Shown: positions 28,601-37,180, numbered from the stretch's first letter. The stretch is DNA of 64,000 nucleotides from Apostichopus japonicus (GCF_037975245.1 NC_092567.1:18420876-18484875), one strand, 5' to 3'. Numbers and translations are program-made. Notes: generated from the sequence alone by a model not told the origin.

Positions 28601-30777
28601 CCTTATAGTTACCCTTCTTAGTGCGTGCCTTTGATTTCTTCGACTGAAGCAGAGGTGACATTCCCTCGCAGACGACCAGCGTTTCTCTGGCAATGTTCTG
28701 GAGTGGCACGTTTTGGATCGGCTCCACTGCGTTTCGCAGTTCTTTCAAAGCATTACAAGTCGTGCGGTTGTTGAAGGCTGTCTCGTTTAGGTCGCGACCA
28801 TTACCGGAATTCTCTTTACACTCTGCCTTGAGTTTAGTGGGAACCGTGGCATTTGCAGCTTTGAAAACCATGGTCTCCCTCTGCGTGCCGGGCAACATGT
28901 CCACCTTCGGCAAATTAACGTCTGTCGAACTGAAATTTTCCTTGCCTACTGGTTTTGGCGTTGTCTGAAGGGAGTGCTTCTTCTTCTTCTTTTGGCCAAG
29001 TCCATTCTGTGTCCTGAGTGGCTTTGCTAACGATTTTCTTTTGACCAAGAAAGTGGATCGCCTTCCAGATACCTACGATAAATGAAATGAAATTTCCAGG
29101 ATAAACAGCAGTTTTCATGGATCGCAATAAGTTTTTTTGTATACTATTAGAGACTAAAATCCAATATAAAGCAGTTTAATATCTTAAACAAGCAATTGCT
29201 AGGATTAAGATATATATTTTTAATATTTTCAAAATTCAAATTTCCAGTTTCGATTTTGGATAGGATAAATATTACTTTGTAAATGTACCTGAGGATTCTG
29301 GGCGATAAAGTTTTACTAGAACACTAAATAATAGATCCATTAGTATGATGGTTTATGGTGTAAATATTCACAATATTACGTACGTCCTTCAGCTACGTGA
29401 TTTCATCTATGGTTTGACCAGATTCCGCTAGAAAATGGACAGAATTTATTTCCCTAACTTCAATCACTTACTTTAACTGTATAACCCTACTAAAAGGAAT
29501 AATTCATGAAGATGACATACAAAATTGATGTTTCCTTTGTTTCACTGTGGCAATTTAGGCCATTCTTGTTTAGGTATTGTACATTAAAAGTTCTGTTGGA
29601 AAGATTGGTTACAATTTGAATTACTAACACAGTAACTACAGTGTCTATCAATGCTTGCTACATATATATGTACTTTAACACCAATTATGAGCGACATATG
29701 TGTAGTACCTTCCTCGTTGCATCTTCTGCTGTTCCGAGTAATATGACCTGCAACCGAAAAGCGCCCTCGCATAGAAATGTGATCAGGTCCCGAAAGCTTC
29801 CTTCCTCCGGAGGAGTCCAGAAGATTGGAATCAACAGCTCCTGGTTTGGTGGAATCTCCCAAATCTTGTCATTCAGAAAGAAGCCCTGGACAAATTAAAA
29901 CAGACACCAGATCTTATTCGTTGTTTTATTCACATGTACTGTAACTGTGCTCATTTTTATATATATTTTTATTTTTATGTTCTTTATTGTGGTTTATATC
30001 CCTGTCTTATATCATTTTTTTTACTTTTATTGCTGTTGTTATTACTTTTAGGTTTCTTAAGTTTGGTATTTATATTCCAGGTATTGGTTCATTTTTACAG
30101 TGCTCTTGAGCATGTTTTATTTCATGATAACAGCACTTTAATGTATGGTATTTATATATTTTTTATATCATGTATTTGTGTTTGTCAGCCAATGTAATGT
30201 GTACCATTTATGTATATGTGAGCACACAATGTTAGTATACATTGTGTCACAAAGTGCCAGAACCCTACGGTAGTATAGTATATATTTTGAGTCATTACGT
30301 GCATGGCCAAAAAAGTTCATAAAATCCTCCTGAATCGCTTCACAAGTTGTGATTTACCAAATTACTCCCCATGAAGAGTCTGTTTCTCTTGTCCATCTAG
30401 ACTTTTAAGCAAAAAATAGTAGGTTTCTATCTTAATTGGGTACTTCAAGATACATCCAAAAGCATCTAGAAGCACATAGCCCTACTGCTAAATACCTTCT
30501 TTGGGGAGATCCTCTCAAGTTGGACCGTCTGTGGATAATCGCGGGGGTTGATCAGCTTCAGATGTCGTTTCCTACTTTTGCCAAATTTTACGACGTCGAA
30601 GCAGACAATCTGTTTCTTCGTGAAGTGAGTGATCTGTAGGGAAGGCACATGGTCTGCCGGACTCGATACTTTGTGAGGCGTCGCTGCGTGCCACGTACGT
30701 CTCTGCTTTCGCATATCAGGCGTTGAGGGAGTGGCAGGATGAGTGACCATCCAGGGATCATTGACCGGGCTGGACAT
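3062..30777 (-). CDS. ASPM: ASPM / abnormal spindle orthologue, complete coding region in 24 exons
   Basis: ASPM is a spindle-pole and centrosome protein that binds microtubule minus ends and calmodulin and acts in mitotic spindle focusing. Coding exons in transcript order: 30777-30496, 29885-29709, 29072-27197, 26669-26514, 25613-25377, 24426-24359, 23915-23774, 22844-22714, 22151-21976, 21377-21244, 20527-20442, 19683-19474, 18797-18605, 17296-17151, 16661-16533, 15718-15524, 15148-14909, 14127-12742, 11734-7973, 7612-7421, 6604-6412, 5042-4888, 4188-4036, 3337-3062. All boundaries are GT-AG and every phase agrees. They total 10,695 nt, about 3564 residues, close to the roughly 3477 of human ASPM. 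Domain order is ASH, disordered, CH1, CH2, IQ array and helical tail. Diagnostic stretches include [43 protein letters not shown]-like [29 protein letters not shown] and [20 protein letters not shown] at the C-terminus. The orthology is clear. Single boundaries could be off by a few bases. Confidence 0.95.
3588..3955. mobile_element. MITE with TTAA ends in the last ASPM intron
   Basis: The element begins TTAAAGGCATTGAAGACTCG and ends with the reverse complement of nearly the same sequence (gcgagtcttcaatgcctttaa). This gives terminal inverted repeats of about 26 bp with one mismatch. The TTAA at both edges fits a piggyBac- or Kolobok-type target site. No coding capacity is present. It lies between the last two coding exons. 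Confidence 0.85.
5119..5441. repeat. dispersed repeat, copy A (Penelope-like 3' hairpin type)
   Basis: About 320 bp, closely repeated at 18164-18470 and in part at 30890-31075. All copies contain a small hairpin of the form GAAGAAGATCC-TGCTA-GGATC-GAAACGTC followed by the shared run cacaggctctctagtggata. A conserved GAAGAAG-stem-GAAACGTC element resembles the ends of Penelope-like elements from memory. The upstream part is C/T-rich. It sits in an ASPM intron. Confidence 0.65.
6690..6770. repeat. palindrome/cruciform-prone tract
   Basis: Around 6708-6740 the sequence agtcacagtgtgac-t-gtcacactgtgact is a perfect palindrome around a single central base. It is flanked by repeats of ctacagtctctac. 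It lies in an ASPM intron and is probably a local inverted duplication. Confidence 0.7.
7147..7303. repeat. dispersed intronic repeat, copy 1
   Basis: About 155 bp matching 15808-15965: a poly-A start, then atcacggaactttgcaaaa, ggctccagttt, gtgtgttaggat, gaaatcacggatattccgcg and aaaaagctcat. The two copies lie in two different ASPM introns in the same orientation. I cannot assign the family; a short SINE or MITE fragment is possible. Confidence 0.6.
7973..11734 (-). CDS. ASPM: ASPM giant IQ exon (1254 codons)
   Basis: This single 3762-nt exon starts at the acceptor tttgtccag ([14 protein letters not shown]) and ends at kiq|gtgaga. It encodes about 50 IQ motifs. Human ASPM has a comparable giant IQ exon. 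Between about 10000 and 11160 the coding DNA is a higher-order tandem array. A unit of about 73 residues (219 bp) with three IQ motifs recurs about six times: [15 protein letters not shown], then [20 protein letters not shown], then [12 protein letters not shown]. Copies are so alike at the DNA level that recent unequal exchange or gene conversion is likely. Outside that block the motifs are divergent. Confidence 0.95.
12742..15718 (-). CDS. ASPM: ASPM IQ-repeat region, first part
   Basis: Exons 15718-15524, 15148-14909 and 14127-12742, all in phase 0, encode an unbroken alpha-helical run of IQ motifs. Examples are [48 protein letters not shown] and [18 protein letters not shown]. They recur at about 23-25 residue spacing, with the family's alternating long and short units. 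IQ motifs bind calmodulin or calmodulin-like light chains and stiffen the protein into a long rod. The splice [15 protein letters not shown] completes an IQ motif, which confirms the join 15524 to 15148. Confidence 0.92.
15808..15965. repeat. dispersed intronic repeat, copy 2
   Basis: Second copy of the repeat at 7147-7303, with roughly 85-90 percent identity by eye and the same strand. It starts with a poly-A run and ends at aaaaagctcatacctg. Confidence 0.6.
16170..16475. repeat. degenerate C/A-rich minisatellite
   Basis: Repeated short units resembling cccaccaacaaacacc / tttcccgaccaaacacc fill this part of the intron before the exon ending at 16533. Unit length is irregular (about 30-40 bases). 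A minus-strand open frame through it ([12 protein letters not shown] repeats) is an artefact of the repeat. Confidence 0.7.
16533..19683 (-). CDS. ASPM: ASPM CH2 domain and first IQ motif
   Basis: Exons 19683-19474, 18797-18605, 17296-17151 and 16661-16533. They read [54 protein letters not shown], then an acidic loop ([13 protein letters not shown]). After it come [18 protein letters not shown] and [20 protein letters not shown], which close the second calponin-homology domain. [17 protein letters not shown] begins the IQ array. The donor after DEK is the weak aaaag|gttggt, but the reading across it matches the family exactly. The single base left at 18605 plus CC at 17296 forms a threonine codon. 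Confidence 0.9.
18164..18470. repeat. dispersed repeat, copy B (Penelope-like 3' hairpin type)
   Basis: Same element and orientation as 5119-5441, with the shared C/T-rich upstream part, the GAAGAAGATCC hairpin and the final gctctctagtggataagcag. Here the post-hairpin bases read gaaacttgggcc rather than gaaacgtcaggc. Confidence 0.65.
20442..22151 (-). CDS. ASPM: ASPM CH1 domain core
   Basis: Exons 22151-21976, 21377-21244 and 20527-20442 encode the body of the first calponin-homology domain: [78 protein letters not shown] and [19 protein letters not shown] with SIIFAFK. The [15 protein letters not shown] and [14 protein letters not shown] elements are the classical CH helices. They bind actin or microtubule-associated surfaces in this family. 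The donor at 21976 is duplicated in the following intron (see findings). Confidence 0.92.
21820..21990 (-). repeat. 64-bp triplication of the CH1 exon end and donor
   Basis: The end of the exon at 21976 (minus strand, ...DLRDGIRLV and its gtaagt donor) plus about 40 bases of intron is repeated twice more downstream in the intron, at a 64-bp period. The acactaatct landmarks lie at 21846, 21910 and 21974. The most distal copy keeps a full gtaagt donor; the middle one has gttagt. Confidence 0.8.
22714..26669 (-). CDS. ASPM: ASPM conserved linker and start of CH1
   Basis: Five exons (26669-26514, 25613-25377, 24426-24359, 23915-23774, 22844-22714) cover the best conserved part of the family. They encode [19 protein letters not shown] with LNYILTP, then [88 protein letters not shown] and [16 protein letters not shown]. 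The last stretch opens the first calponin-homology domain. The donor at 26514 (aaaa|gtaagc) and the direct join 23774 to 22844 are fixed by phase and by similarity to the human protein. Confidence 0.92.
25228..25376. repeat. 37-bp tandem repeat abutting an exon
   Basis: About four units containing ttacattaaacaatggggcc-ggtattcttt. The attaaa landmarks lie at 25238, 25275, 25312 and 25349. The array runs directly into the donor of the exon ending at 25377. Confidence 0.85.
25613..25868. repeat. direct duplication of about 127 bp
   Basis: Two adjacent copies begin gcacaagtattta(t/g)agaggag and end ccacaagtggtactttcaaaac. They include the identical stretch ttgtgttatgttgcattatt. The array begins at the acceptor side of the exon starting at 25613. 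A different tandem array sits at that exon's other end. Confidence 0.8.
26056..26105. repeat. short minisatellite gatagtgcttggggg
   Basis: Four near-perfect copies of a 15-17 base unit, gatagtgcttggggg(g), in an ASPM intron. Confidence 0.8.
27197..29072 (-). CDS. ASPM: ASPM large disordered exon with acidic and polyglycine tracts
   Basis: One exon of 1876 nt encodes about 625 residues with no folded-domain signature. It is lysine-rich at the start (GQKKKKKHS), then strongly acidic through the middle, with many E/D and S-E-D clusters. It is basic again near the end ([20 protein letters not shown]). A run of about 14 glycines is encoded by a GGA/GGT-type microsatellite, seen on the plus strand as (CCT)n near 28040-28084. 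Human ASPM also has a long divergent disordered exon at this place. The donor act-g|gtaagt splits an alanine codon that joins the conserved [12 protein letters not shown] stretch. Confidence 0.9.
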
Positions 30778-30790
30778 GATTTGCTCAGCT
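29709..30790 (-). CDS. ASPM: ASPM exons 2-3: N-terminus and ASH (ASPM-SPD2-Hydin) domain
   Basis: The start codon at 30777 opens [18 protein letters not shown]. After a short proline/serine leader comes an immunoglobulin-like ASH domain, residues about 50-150. It includes [35 protein letters not shown], then after the splice [20 protein letters not shown] and [17 protein letters not shown]. The WTP...GS-R--ITF and F--Q--LLGTA pattern is the ASH signature found at the N-terminus of human ASPM. This domain is linked to centrosome and cilium targeting. The exon joins are 30496 to 29885 and 29709 to 29072, both in phase 0. Confidence 0.9.
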
Positions 30791-30889
30791 CTACAAAAAG
30801 CCACAAAAAAAATATACAAGAAATATAAAAGGGTTTCCACTTTCCAGTATACCATTAAAAATGTTAAAAACAAAATAAAATGAAACTGT

Positions 30890-31075
30890 TAGCAAACTGC
30901 TTGTCCACTAGAGAGCCTGTGTAGGAGAATGTGTAAAAGTAAGTCGGCCTGACGTTTAGATCCTAGCAGGATCTTCTTCAAAGGCTAAAGGATCTTTTTC
31001 AAGGCTTTTTAGCCTTTGAAGAAGATCCTGCTAGGATCGAAACGTCAGGCCAACTTACTTTTACACATTAAAAAT
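30890..31075. repeat. dispersed repeat, copy C, as an inverted pair
   Basis: A reverse-oriented 3' end of the 5119/18164 repeat (30890-30985) is followed after about 20 bases by a forward copy of its hairpin (31007-31075). Together they form a large imperfect inverted repeat with gatcctgctaggatc in both arms. It lies just upstream of the first coding exon of ASPM, in the 5' UTR intron. Confidence 0.7.
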
Positions 31076-31079
31076 GTTA

Positions 31080-31335
31080 TTAAAGGTAGTCAGTATAGGC
31101 CTCAAATTATAGCAGGCTTTAATTGCTAGAAGTTTTCAAAAAGTACTTTCCTGGAGGTCATTACTTTCCAAATTGTTCTCAGACATTTTTAAGGAACACA
31201 CAAGATGACTGAATATCCCAGTGAGGAACATTTCCTTGTAGGTAGTGTAATAAGAACAGTTTAAGAATTTTGATCAAAGGTGACCCATGTATTTGAATAT
31301 CTAGCATGTTTGGGGCCAATACAGCATACCTTTAA
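31080..31335. mobile_element. MITE with TTAA ends, copy 1
   Basis: Starts TTAAAGGTAGTCAGTATAGG and ends ggccaatacagcatacctttaa. The 22-base ends agree at 18 positions when inverted, and TTAA is present at both edges. A related copy lies at 38970-39198 inside the EnSpm-like element. No coding capacity. Confidence 0.8.
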
Positions 31336-32126
31336 ATGTTGTTAGGCCTAGAATTTTGTGTAACTCTTCGAATGAACGATCCGTAACATATGACTTGGAG
31401 ACATGCCTTAAACTTTGTGTGTTGGGTTGTAACTATTTGATGTACATTTTGACCTAATCATGTAAAAATCACCAAAGTTTAGGTTTAGTACCGCTCGCTC
31501 TTTTAGGTTCACATGCTTTCAATCCTTGGGCAGCTTTTCTTTAGAGAGTTACAACCTGTTCTCGTTTTACCCCTTTTAGGGGAGTTGAGTAGTATCACTC
31601 CATATCCAGAACCTGCTTAATCAGACCTGATTCAATAGTCTGAACCAACTGGAGTATCGCAAGGCATTTAAGACAACTTTCTCTTCAGCCTTCCTTTTAT
31701 GTATGTACATTACTGTGTGGTAACTACCTATGTTCTGTAACTTCTCATACTGTTAACTTATAGTACATACAGCATATATAGCTGCAATGATGGACACAAT
31801 AGCTGCTGTTGACAAAGTCAAATTGCAACCCCTTTTTGGAATGCGATTTAAACCTTGATAAAAAACTGTTAAAATTATGTTCAGGGAAACAAGAAAACAT
31901 CAAGTTTGCTGCATGTTTAAGACACTCTTATGGACTATTTCACCCATTTAGGCCCAGGCCTACAGCAATTATACTTTAAACATAAACACAAATTTCCTGC
32001 AAAGTTAGGTAAATTTTTCATTGCTTCGACCAGTTTAAATCAAGGACTTTACTAGTAAGCCTACATATATAGGCTAGGCTTAACTAGACTAACAGTAACA
32101 CATTCTGATGGATTTTGATTAACAAA

Positions 32127-32396
32127 GTGGCTATTCCTACGACTATTTGTAAGAATAATTTCCGATTACGCATGCGCAGTTGCTATTTTTATGACAGGAG
32201 TACTATTTTTACGACCAGGAGTAAAAATAATTTCCGGTTAGGGTTAGTGTTAGGATTGGGGTTTAGGGTTAAAGTTAGGGTTAGGGTTACCCCTACTACT
32301 TGCGCAGTTGCTTTATTTACTTTACTGCGCTTGAATTCGCCTTTGTCGTAAGAATAGTTTATAAATAATTGTTACGACTAGTCGTAAGAATAGCCA
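32127..32396. mobile_element. MITE with GTGGCTATTC ends and TTAGGG-like core
   Basis: The left end GTGGCTATTCCTACGACTA is matched by the inverse of the right end (tagtcgtaagaatagccac), and further inverted pieces follow. The core contains several degenerate TTAGGG-type repeats (ggttagggttag, agttagggttagggtt). No target duplication is obvious. It lies in the 5' UTR intron of ASPM. Confidence 0.75.
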
Positions 32397-32815
32397 CGGC
32401 CTTTGATTAAACAATCAATGACATAACAATAAGCATACAACATAGAACTTTTAGAAGAAGAATAGATTAGAACTAGTTTACATTACAGAGCAAATTCAGA
32501 CTTATGATTACGGCTGCACATCCCGAGGTAACTACTAACTGTATATCTTCCTCGTACACACCATATTCTCATATGTAGCCTAAGCGTTAGGTCGTTAGAA
32601 GTAACTAGGCAGTACGTTTACGGTTATTACTGTACCTAGGCTGCAACAGTACTATGCCTAGTAAATAGTATTAGTAGCCTGCTACGTGCCTAACGTAGCC
32701 TAATTTATAAATTTGAGCAAAGTTGTTATCATGCTTTCGTCTCTTCCCTTTCAGTTTCAGTATAACTTAGCATTGCTTTCTTTACACTCTTTATGTCTAG
32801 CCCTAGCCTACTTAC

Positions 32816-32960
32816 CTCCGGTTTTCATTCGAAGTAACTATCGACTATGTGCTGATATGTAGCTGAAACATGAGAAAAATGGATAAAATGAGGTTTAAAA
32901 ACCATAAAATTCACTCCAGTATTTCAAACGAGAGCCGTGGTGTTTCGTTTCTCACACATC
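32816..32960 (-). promoter_or_regulatory. ASPM: probable ASPM non-coding first exon and promoter edge
   Basis: The first coding exon has an acceptor (ctttttgtag) 13 bases before its ATG, so the 5' UTR must be split. On the minus strand a strong donor, cggag|gtaagtagg, ends a likely 5' UTR exon at 32816. Just upstream, on the plus strand, lie a TTTGAA (CHR-like) preceded by CGCG and a CCAAT box around 33000-33020. Vertebrate ASPM is a cell-cycle (CHR/DREAM) gene, so these are reasonable candidates, but the start site is not determined. Confidence 0.45.
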
Positions 32961-33210
32961 GTTTAAAAGTGCTGCAGAATTTGTGCATATTAAAAAGTTC
33001 GCGACTTTGAAATCAACCAATCACAATCATTCAATTTCTCACAGCCACCAACTGAACTACATATTGAGTGACCATAATAGCCGATAATCAATCGGCTAAA
33101 ATAAATATTTGTCGTGGAGCAGGTGTTGCAGTAGGTATCACCAGGGAGTTGTTCACACCACAATTAGAGTAGTGTATACCATTGTTTAGGCATATATATT
33201 ATCATTTACC

Positions 33211-33396
33211 ATCGCTTCTAGGCCTTTTGGCTAAGATCATGTGTAGTTTCTGTTCCCTTTCGAGGGGAATGGTGATGCACACCCGAGGATGATCACACAG
33301 TCTCAGTCCCGATGCAAGGGGACTGGGTTTGAGAGCGGATCAGTCGTTCGGTAGATTGGTTTTCGTGCCCAGGTTCTTTCCTGGGCGACTTTTTCT
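33211..33396 (+). ncRNA. U2 snRNA-headed RNA-like unit (not a normal U2)
   Basis: The first 45 bases match the 5' end of U2 snRNA at about 42 positions, including ggccttttggctaagatca. After that the U2 stem-loop II, Sm site and 3' domains are absent. Instead there is a small hairpin (ttccc..gggaa), a longer stem (agtccc..gggact, extended by tctca..tgaga) and a terminal hairpin (gcccagg-ttctt-tcctgggc). A T5 run typical of a Pol III stop follows. The branch-site pairing segment GTAGTA is changed to GTAGTT. A TATA-like run lies about 12-19 bases upstream. It could be a snRNA-derived SINE, a chimeric snRNA gene or a pseudogene. It points away from ASPM, about 250-400 bp from its first exon. Confidence 0.6.
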
Positions 33397-33419
33397 GAAA
33401 AGTATTATATTTTTATTCT

Positions 33420-34590
33420 GACTCTATGTGTACTGGAGCATAATTTAAAGTACAGATGGTGTGAAAATAGGAAGGGTGGAAGATGATATAGACCATTTCA
33501 GAAAAAGAATTGTTGATATTACTTCGAGCGAGCATATGGAAGGGTTGGAGTTCAGTATGCTAAACTTGCTCCTCTTCTCGCTCAAAATCTAAACGGAATA
33601 TAATATCGAAATTTGCAAGTGCCACTAGGTCAAGATCGCTATCATGTGGTAGACAGAATATGCCAGTTGAAAACTTCTTTCTATGCTTTGGCAGGTCTTG
33701 AAAGTGACGAATTTAATGTGTAAGTCAATGGAACATAAGTGATACAGCAGATACTCAATGACAAGCACGTAGTAAAGTACATGTGTGTAATCAGGGAGTC
33801 CATAACAACTCCCTGGTGTAATCATAGGACCATGCATATGTGTGTAAAGTCCATTTACACATCGATTTTTGGCAAAGATTTTTCTGTATTAATTCCAAGT
33901 TCTGTAGTTTATGAAGCTTGTGTTGCCGTATAAACTATAAAGCATAATTACACCGACATAATACATATAACACAACTTTGACCACACTGACTCCCGATGT
34001 TTTGAAAGTATAACTGGTACCTGGGGGCGTCATTCCGTCTCAGGACTTGGAGGGGCAAACTTCACCGAGCCCTCACTTGATTCTAGAAGAACTGACACAA
34101 ATCCGCGCTAATTATAGATCAGTGCATACGAAGGTATCAAAAAGTGTAGAAGGGGTTAGAAAATAGGGGCCAGTTTGGGGATCCCCTGAAGATCGAATAA
34201 TTTTCAAAGCACTGTGGTCCTGGTGGAAATTTCAACAAGCGAACCGCCTTCCTGGATCCTCCCCTTGGGGTTCATTGTAATTATTTGAACCGTAATTCCA
34301 GAGGCTTATGACCCATCATACGTGCATCATGGGGCAATACCGTTGTTTGTTTGTGTGTTATTGGTTTGGTTTTTATAGCAACACATACAACCCTCTCCAT
34401 ATATACCCCTCCGACACGGCCTCCCATTCAGCGTATGGTGCGAACGTTATGAAGTATTTATACCTATACTTGCTGGTAATTGGGTTTTCAATCTAATGTC
34501 AAGAACATCCGCCCGATTTTCATGTATAAATTAGCCTGTAGGCTATATGGCTTGTAATTAAGAGTATTTAGAAAATGGTATAGACTATAA
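33420..34590. other. intergenic, nothing supported
   Basis: No gene is recognised. A 15-base segment caccagggagttgtt occurs near 33142 and in inverse near 33803-33817, flanking the U2-headed unit. It may be part of a decayed mobile element. Small open frames have no support. Confidence 0.4.
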
Positions 34591-34599
34591 TAAGAATAA

Positions 34600-34915
34600 T
34601 TATCACGCAGTTATTGTTACGAACGATTGTTACGTTATTGTTACGACCACGAATGGGAGAGAAGCCCGTAAGGGCTCATGGATTACAACTTTCATGTCGG
34701 GTGGCTTCCAATTCAACAAGTTTAACTCAAAGTTTGAACCTTTTCAATTTAGAAAGTCATTTCATATGGAAAATCCGTACATTGCTCTTGGATGAAAAAC
34801 CCACCTTACTATGACCCGGCCGGGGGAACGAACCCCGAACCTCCCGATTGCTAATTGGTCTCGGCATAGCTTCAATGATGCCACCGCCTTTACCCACTAG
34901 GCCGTATAACCGGTA
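34600..34915 (-). mobile_element. tRNA-derived SINE (probable)
   Basis: Read on the minus strand from about 34915, the head has a box A-like ggcctagtgggtaaaggcg and a box B-like ggttcgttccc about 55 bases later. The segment ends with a ccggcc that can pair with the start. The spacing is longer than in an ordinary tRNA. An unrelated body follows to about 34600 without tRNA features. This is the layout of a tRNA-derived SINE rather than a working tRNA gene. Confidence 0.55.
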
Positions 34916-34939
34916 AAAGTACTAGTGCTTGTCGATTGT

Positions 34940-35340
34940 TTCAGGCGCCGGGATCTTGTGGTGTGGGGTGTATGTGCCACTCCTCCCCCCATAGGCGTAG
35001 GAGGCGGGGGCTGAGGGCTCCGCCCCCCCCCCCAACCAAAAAATGTTGTGAAAATTCGGGCAATACGATGAGAAGCTTGCGGGCACCTATACTGAAAGAA
35101 AAATAATTTGCAATATGTGTTTTCAATGGTTAAACTGATATTATTATGATCATGATTATTGTAACGACTTCCCCAGTAATTCTAACCAATATGGAAGGGT
35201 AATAACAAGGCAAATGATTGTATGTTATTGGCATGCGATGTAATAACCGATGCATGCCTATATGATATTCACATTAACATGTTGAACGCGCGCGGAGGGC
35301 GCGAAAATTTTGGTTTTATTATTCGGGCAAGTCGCTCGTT
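34940..35340. repeat. low-complexity dispersed-repeat remnants
   Basis: Contains aggcgtaggaggcgggggct followed by a C run and then caaccaaaaaa, and further on gaacgcgcgcggagggcgcg. Such G/C-rich pieces stand out from the AT-rich surroundings and look like fragments of dispersed repeats. No gene is seen. Confidence 0.4.
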
Positions 35341-35429
35341 ACAGCCCCCATCGACTTTTCCTATTCGATGACTTAAGATGGAAGACGTTGATAGATACAT
35401 AAAGCATACAACAAAGAATGACAATGGCA

Positions 35430-35920
35430 TACACAATTATAAATGATCTTACCCCATCTTACTTAAATGAATTATTTACCCCGATAACGGAATTTGCAAT
35501 TGCTAAGATCCTCATCGTTTAAGAATTTCTACATTACAAGGGGACATATACTGAAAACCATAGAAATAGATTTCAATGCTATAGCAGCAAAATAATAGAT
35601 TGAGCTAAATCCTAAGATTAAGCAGGCCAACACTCTTGCGAGTTTTAAAAAAAAAATGATTGCTAATGTTTTGTAATGGTGTATTAGCCAGACCTTGATT
35701 TGTTTTATCTATACTCAGTTGTACTTCTATTTCAGTGTTCTTTGTGATTTTATTTTGTGTTTTATTCAGTTATTTTACTCTGTTATTTAAATGTTTATAT
35801 GTTCAAATTTCTGATGTCTTAAATTGTAAATTATATTTGAGGGCCTCATATGTAAGATTAACGTTTTGTATCGCTAAATGAGTTTTACCCTAGAAAGTTG
35901 AAATAAATAAACTACCACCC
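35430..35920 (+). pseudogene. 3' fragment of a non-LTR retrotransposon (LINE)
   Basis: Broken frames still read LTPSYLNELFTP near 35450 and ANTLASFKKK near 35625. These are the familiar closing motifs of CR1/L2/Jockey-type reverse transcriptases (L-P-YL-EL... and NTLASFK-LK). Stop codons and frameshifts separate them. The fragment ends in a gagggcct...ataaataa tail typical of LINE 3' ends. Confidence 0.6.
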
Positions 35921-36578
35921 TGCAGTTCCAATGTGCATGCCTTCTTCCGGCCCTAATCTATATACATGTTATGACTTTCCCTGGGCGACCTAAATGTTTG
36001 AGAGCTGGCTATAGCTGACACGATTGCAGTAACAATAACCAAAGGTTGAGATAGGAACTTGATCAATAGTAAACAATATATTTATATCTTAGTTACAGTG
36101 TAAGCAAACAGTGTACACCTTAATACAAATCGATATTCCGATAGCTTGTAATGTACTCTTGTATAGGCTTTCAACCTTGTAGTGACGTCTCCCCTTGACC
36201 AGACACTGCCAGTAAACATACATAATGCTGTTCGGACACGCAGTAAGGTGATTAGACCAAATACACCACCCGAATTCCCCCCCCCCCCAACCATCACCCC
36301 TTTTCCAACCGTACCGTCGCCCAGGGCCGCCGAGTTTGACTAGTGTGGAGACCCGGTGCTAGACTTAAAGTATTGGACCATAAGATGGCTCAAACAGACA
36401 TTGTGCTTACGTTGTTATTCAGTTCTGCAGTGTCTGTATATGTTTGTATATACATAATATATGGGTCCATCATTTAAGGTTCATTCTTAGGTTTTGATTG
36501 ATGTATGATGACTATGCTGTACCCAGTGTTATGAGGGAAATAACAAACAAAAGAGGCAAAGAAATATCGTTTCCTTGA

Positions 36579-37180
36579 GTATATTCGGCGACATTGTTAT
36601 ATGATACTACCCCTCCCCCTCCCCCCATCCCTTTTGTTTGTCTTACTTTGAAGGTCATTGGATCGGGGGCCTTGGGACTAGACCGCACCTGGTTCGGTGA
36701 TACATTCGACCCATCTTCGGCGACATTGTAATATGATACTACTTCCCCCATCCATTTTGTTTGTCTTACTTCATTGCATCGGGGGCCTTGGGACTGGACC
36801 CCACCTGGTTCGGTGATACATTCGACCCATCTTCGGCGACATTGTAATATGATACTACTTCCCCCATCCATTTTGTTTGTCTTACTTCATTGCATCGGGG
36901 GCCTTGGGACTGGACCCCACCTGGTTCGGTGATACATTCGACCCATCTTCGGCGACATTGTAATATGATACTACTTCCCCCATCCATTTTGTTTGTCTTA
37001 CTTCATTGCATCGGGGGCCTTGGGACTAGACCGCACCTGGTTCGGTGATACATTCGACCCATCTTCGGCGGAATTGTAATATGATACTACTTCCCCCATC
37101 CATTTTGTTTGTCTTACTTCATTGCATCGGGGGCCTTGGGACTGGACCCCACCTGGTTCGGTGATACATTCGACCCTGAC
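36579..37180. repeat. 116-bp tandem satellite array
   Basis: About five units with cggcgacattgtaatatgat, cccccatccattttgtttg, gcatcgggggccttgggact and cacctggttcggtgatacat. Landmarks at 36718, 36834, 36950 and 37066 give an exact 116-bp period. The first unit is longer (132 bp) and more diverged. Inner units are nearly identical. Minus-strand open frames through it are repeat artefacts. Confidence 0.92.

Noticed and set aside
33211-33396. Ordinary U2 snRNA gene
   Set aside because: Only the first 45 bases match. The Sm site and later stem-loops of U2 are absent and the branch-site pairing segment is changed.
34815-34912. Functional tRNA gene on the minus strand
   Set aside because: Box A and box B are present, but the spacing is too long, the stems are poor, and a non-tRNA body follows. 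A SINE fits better.
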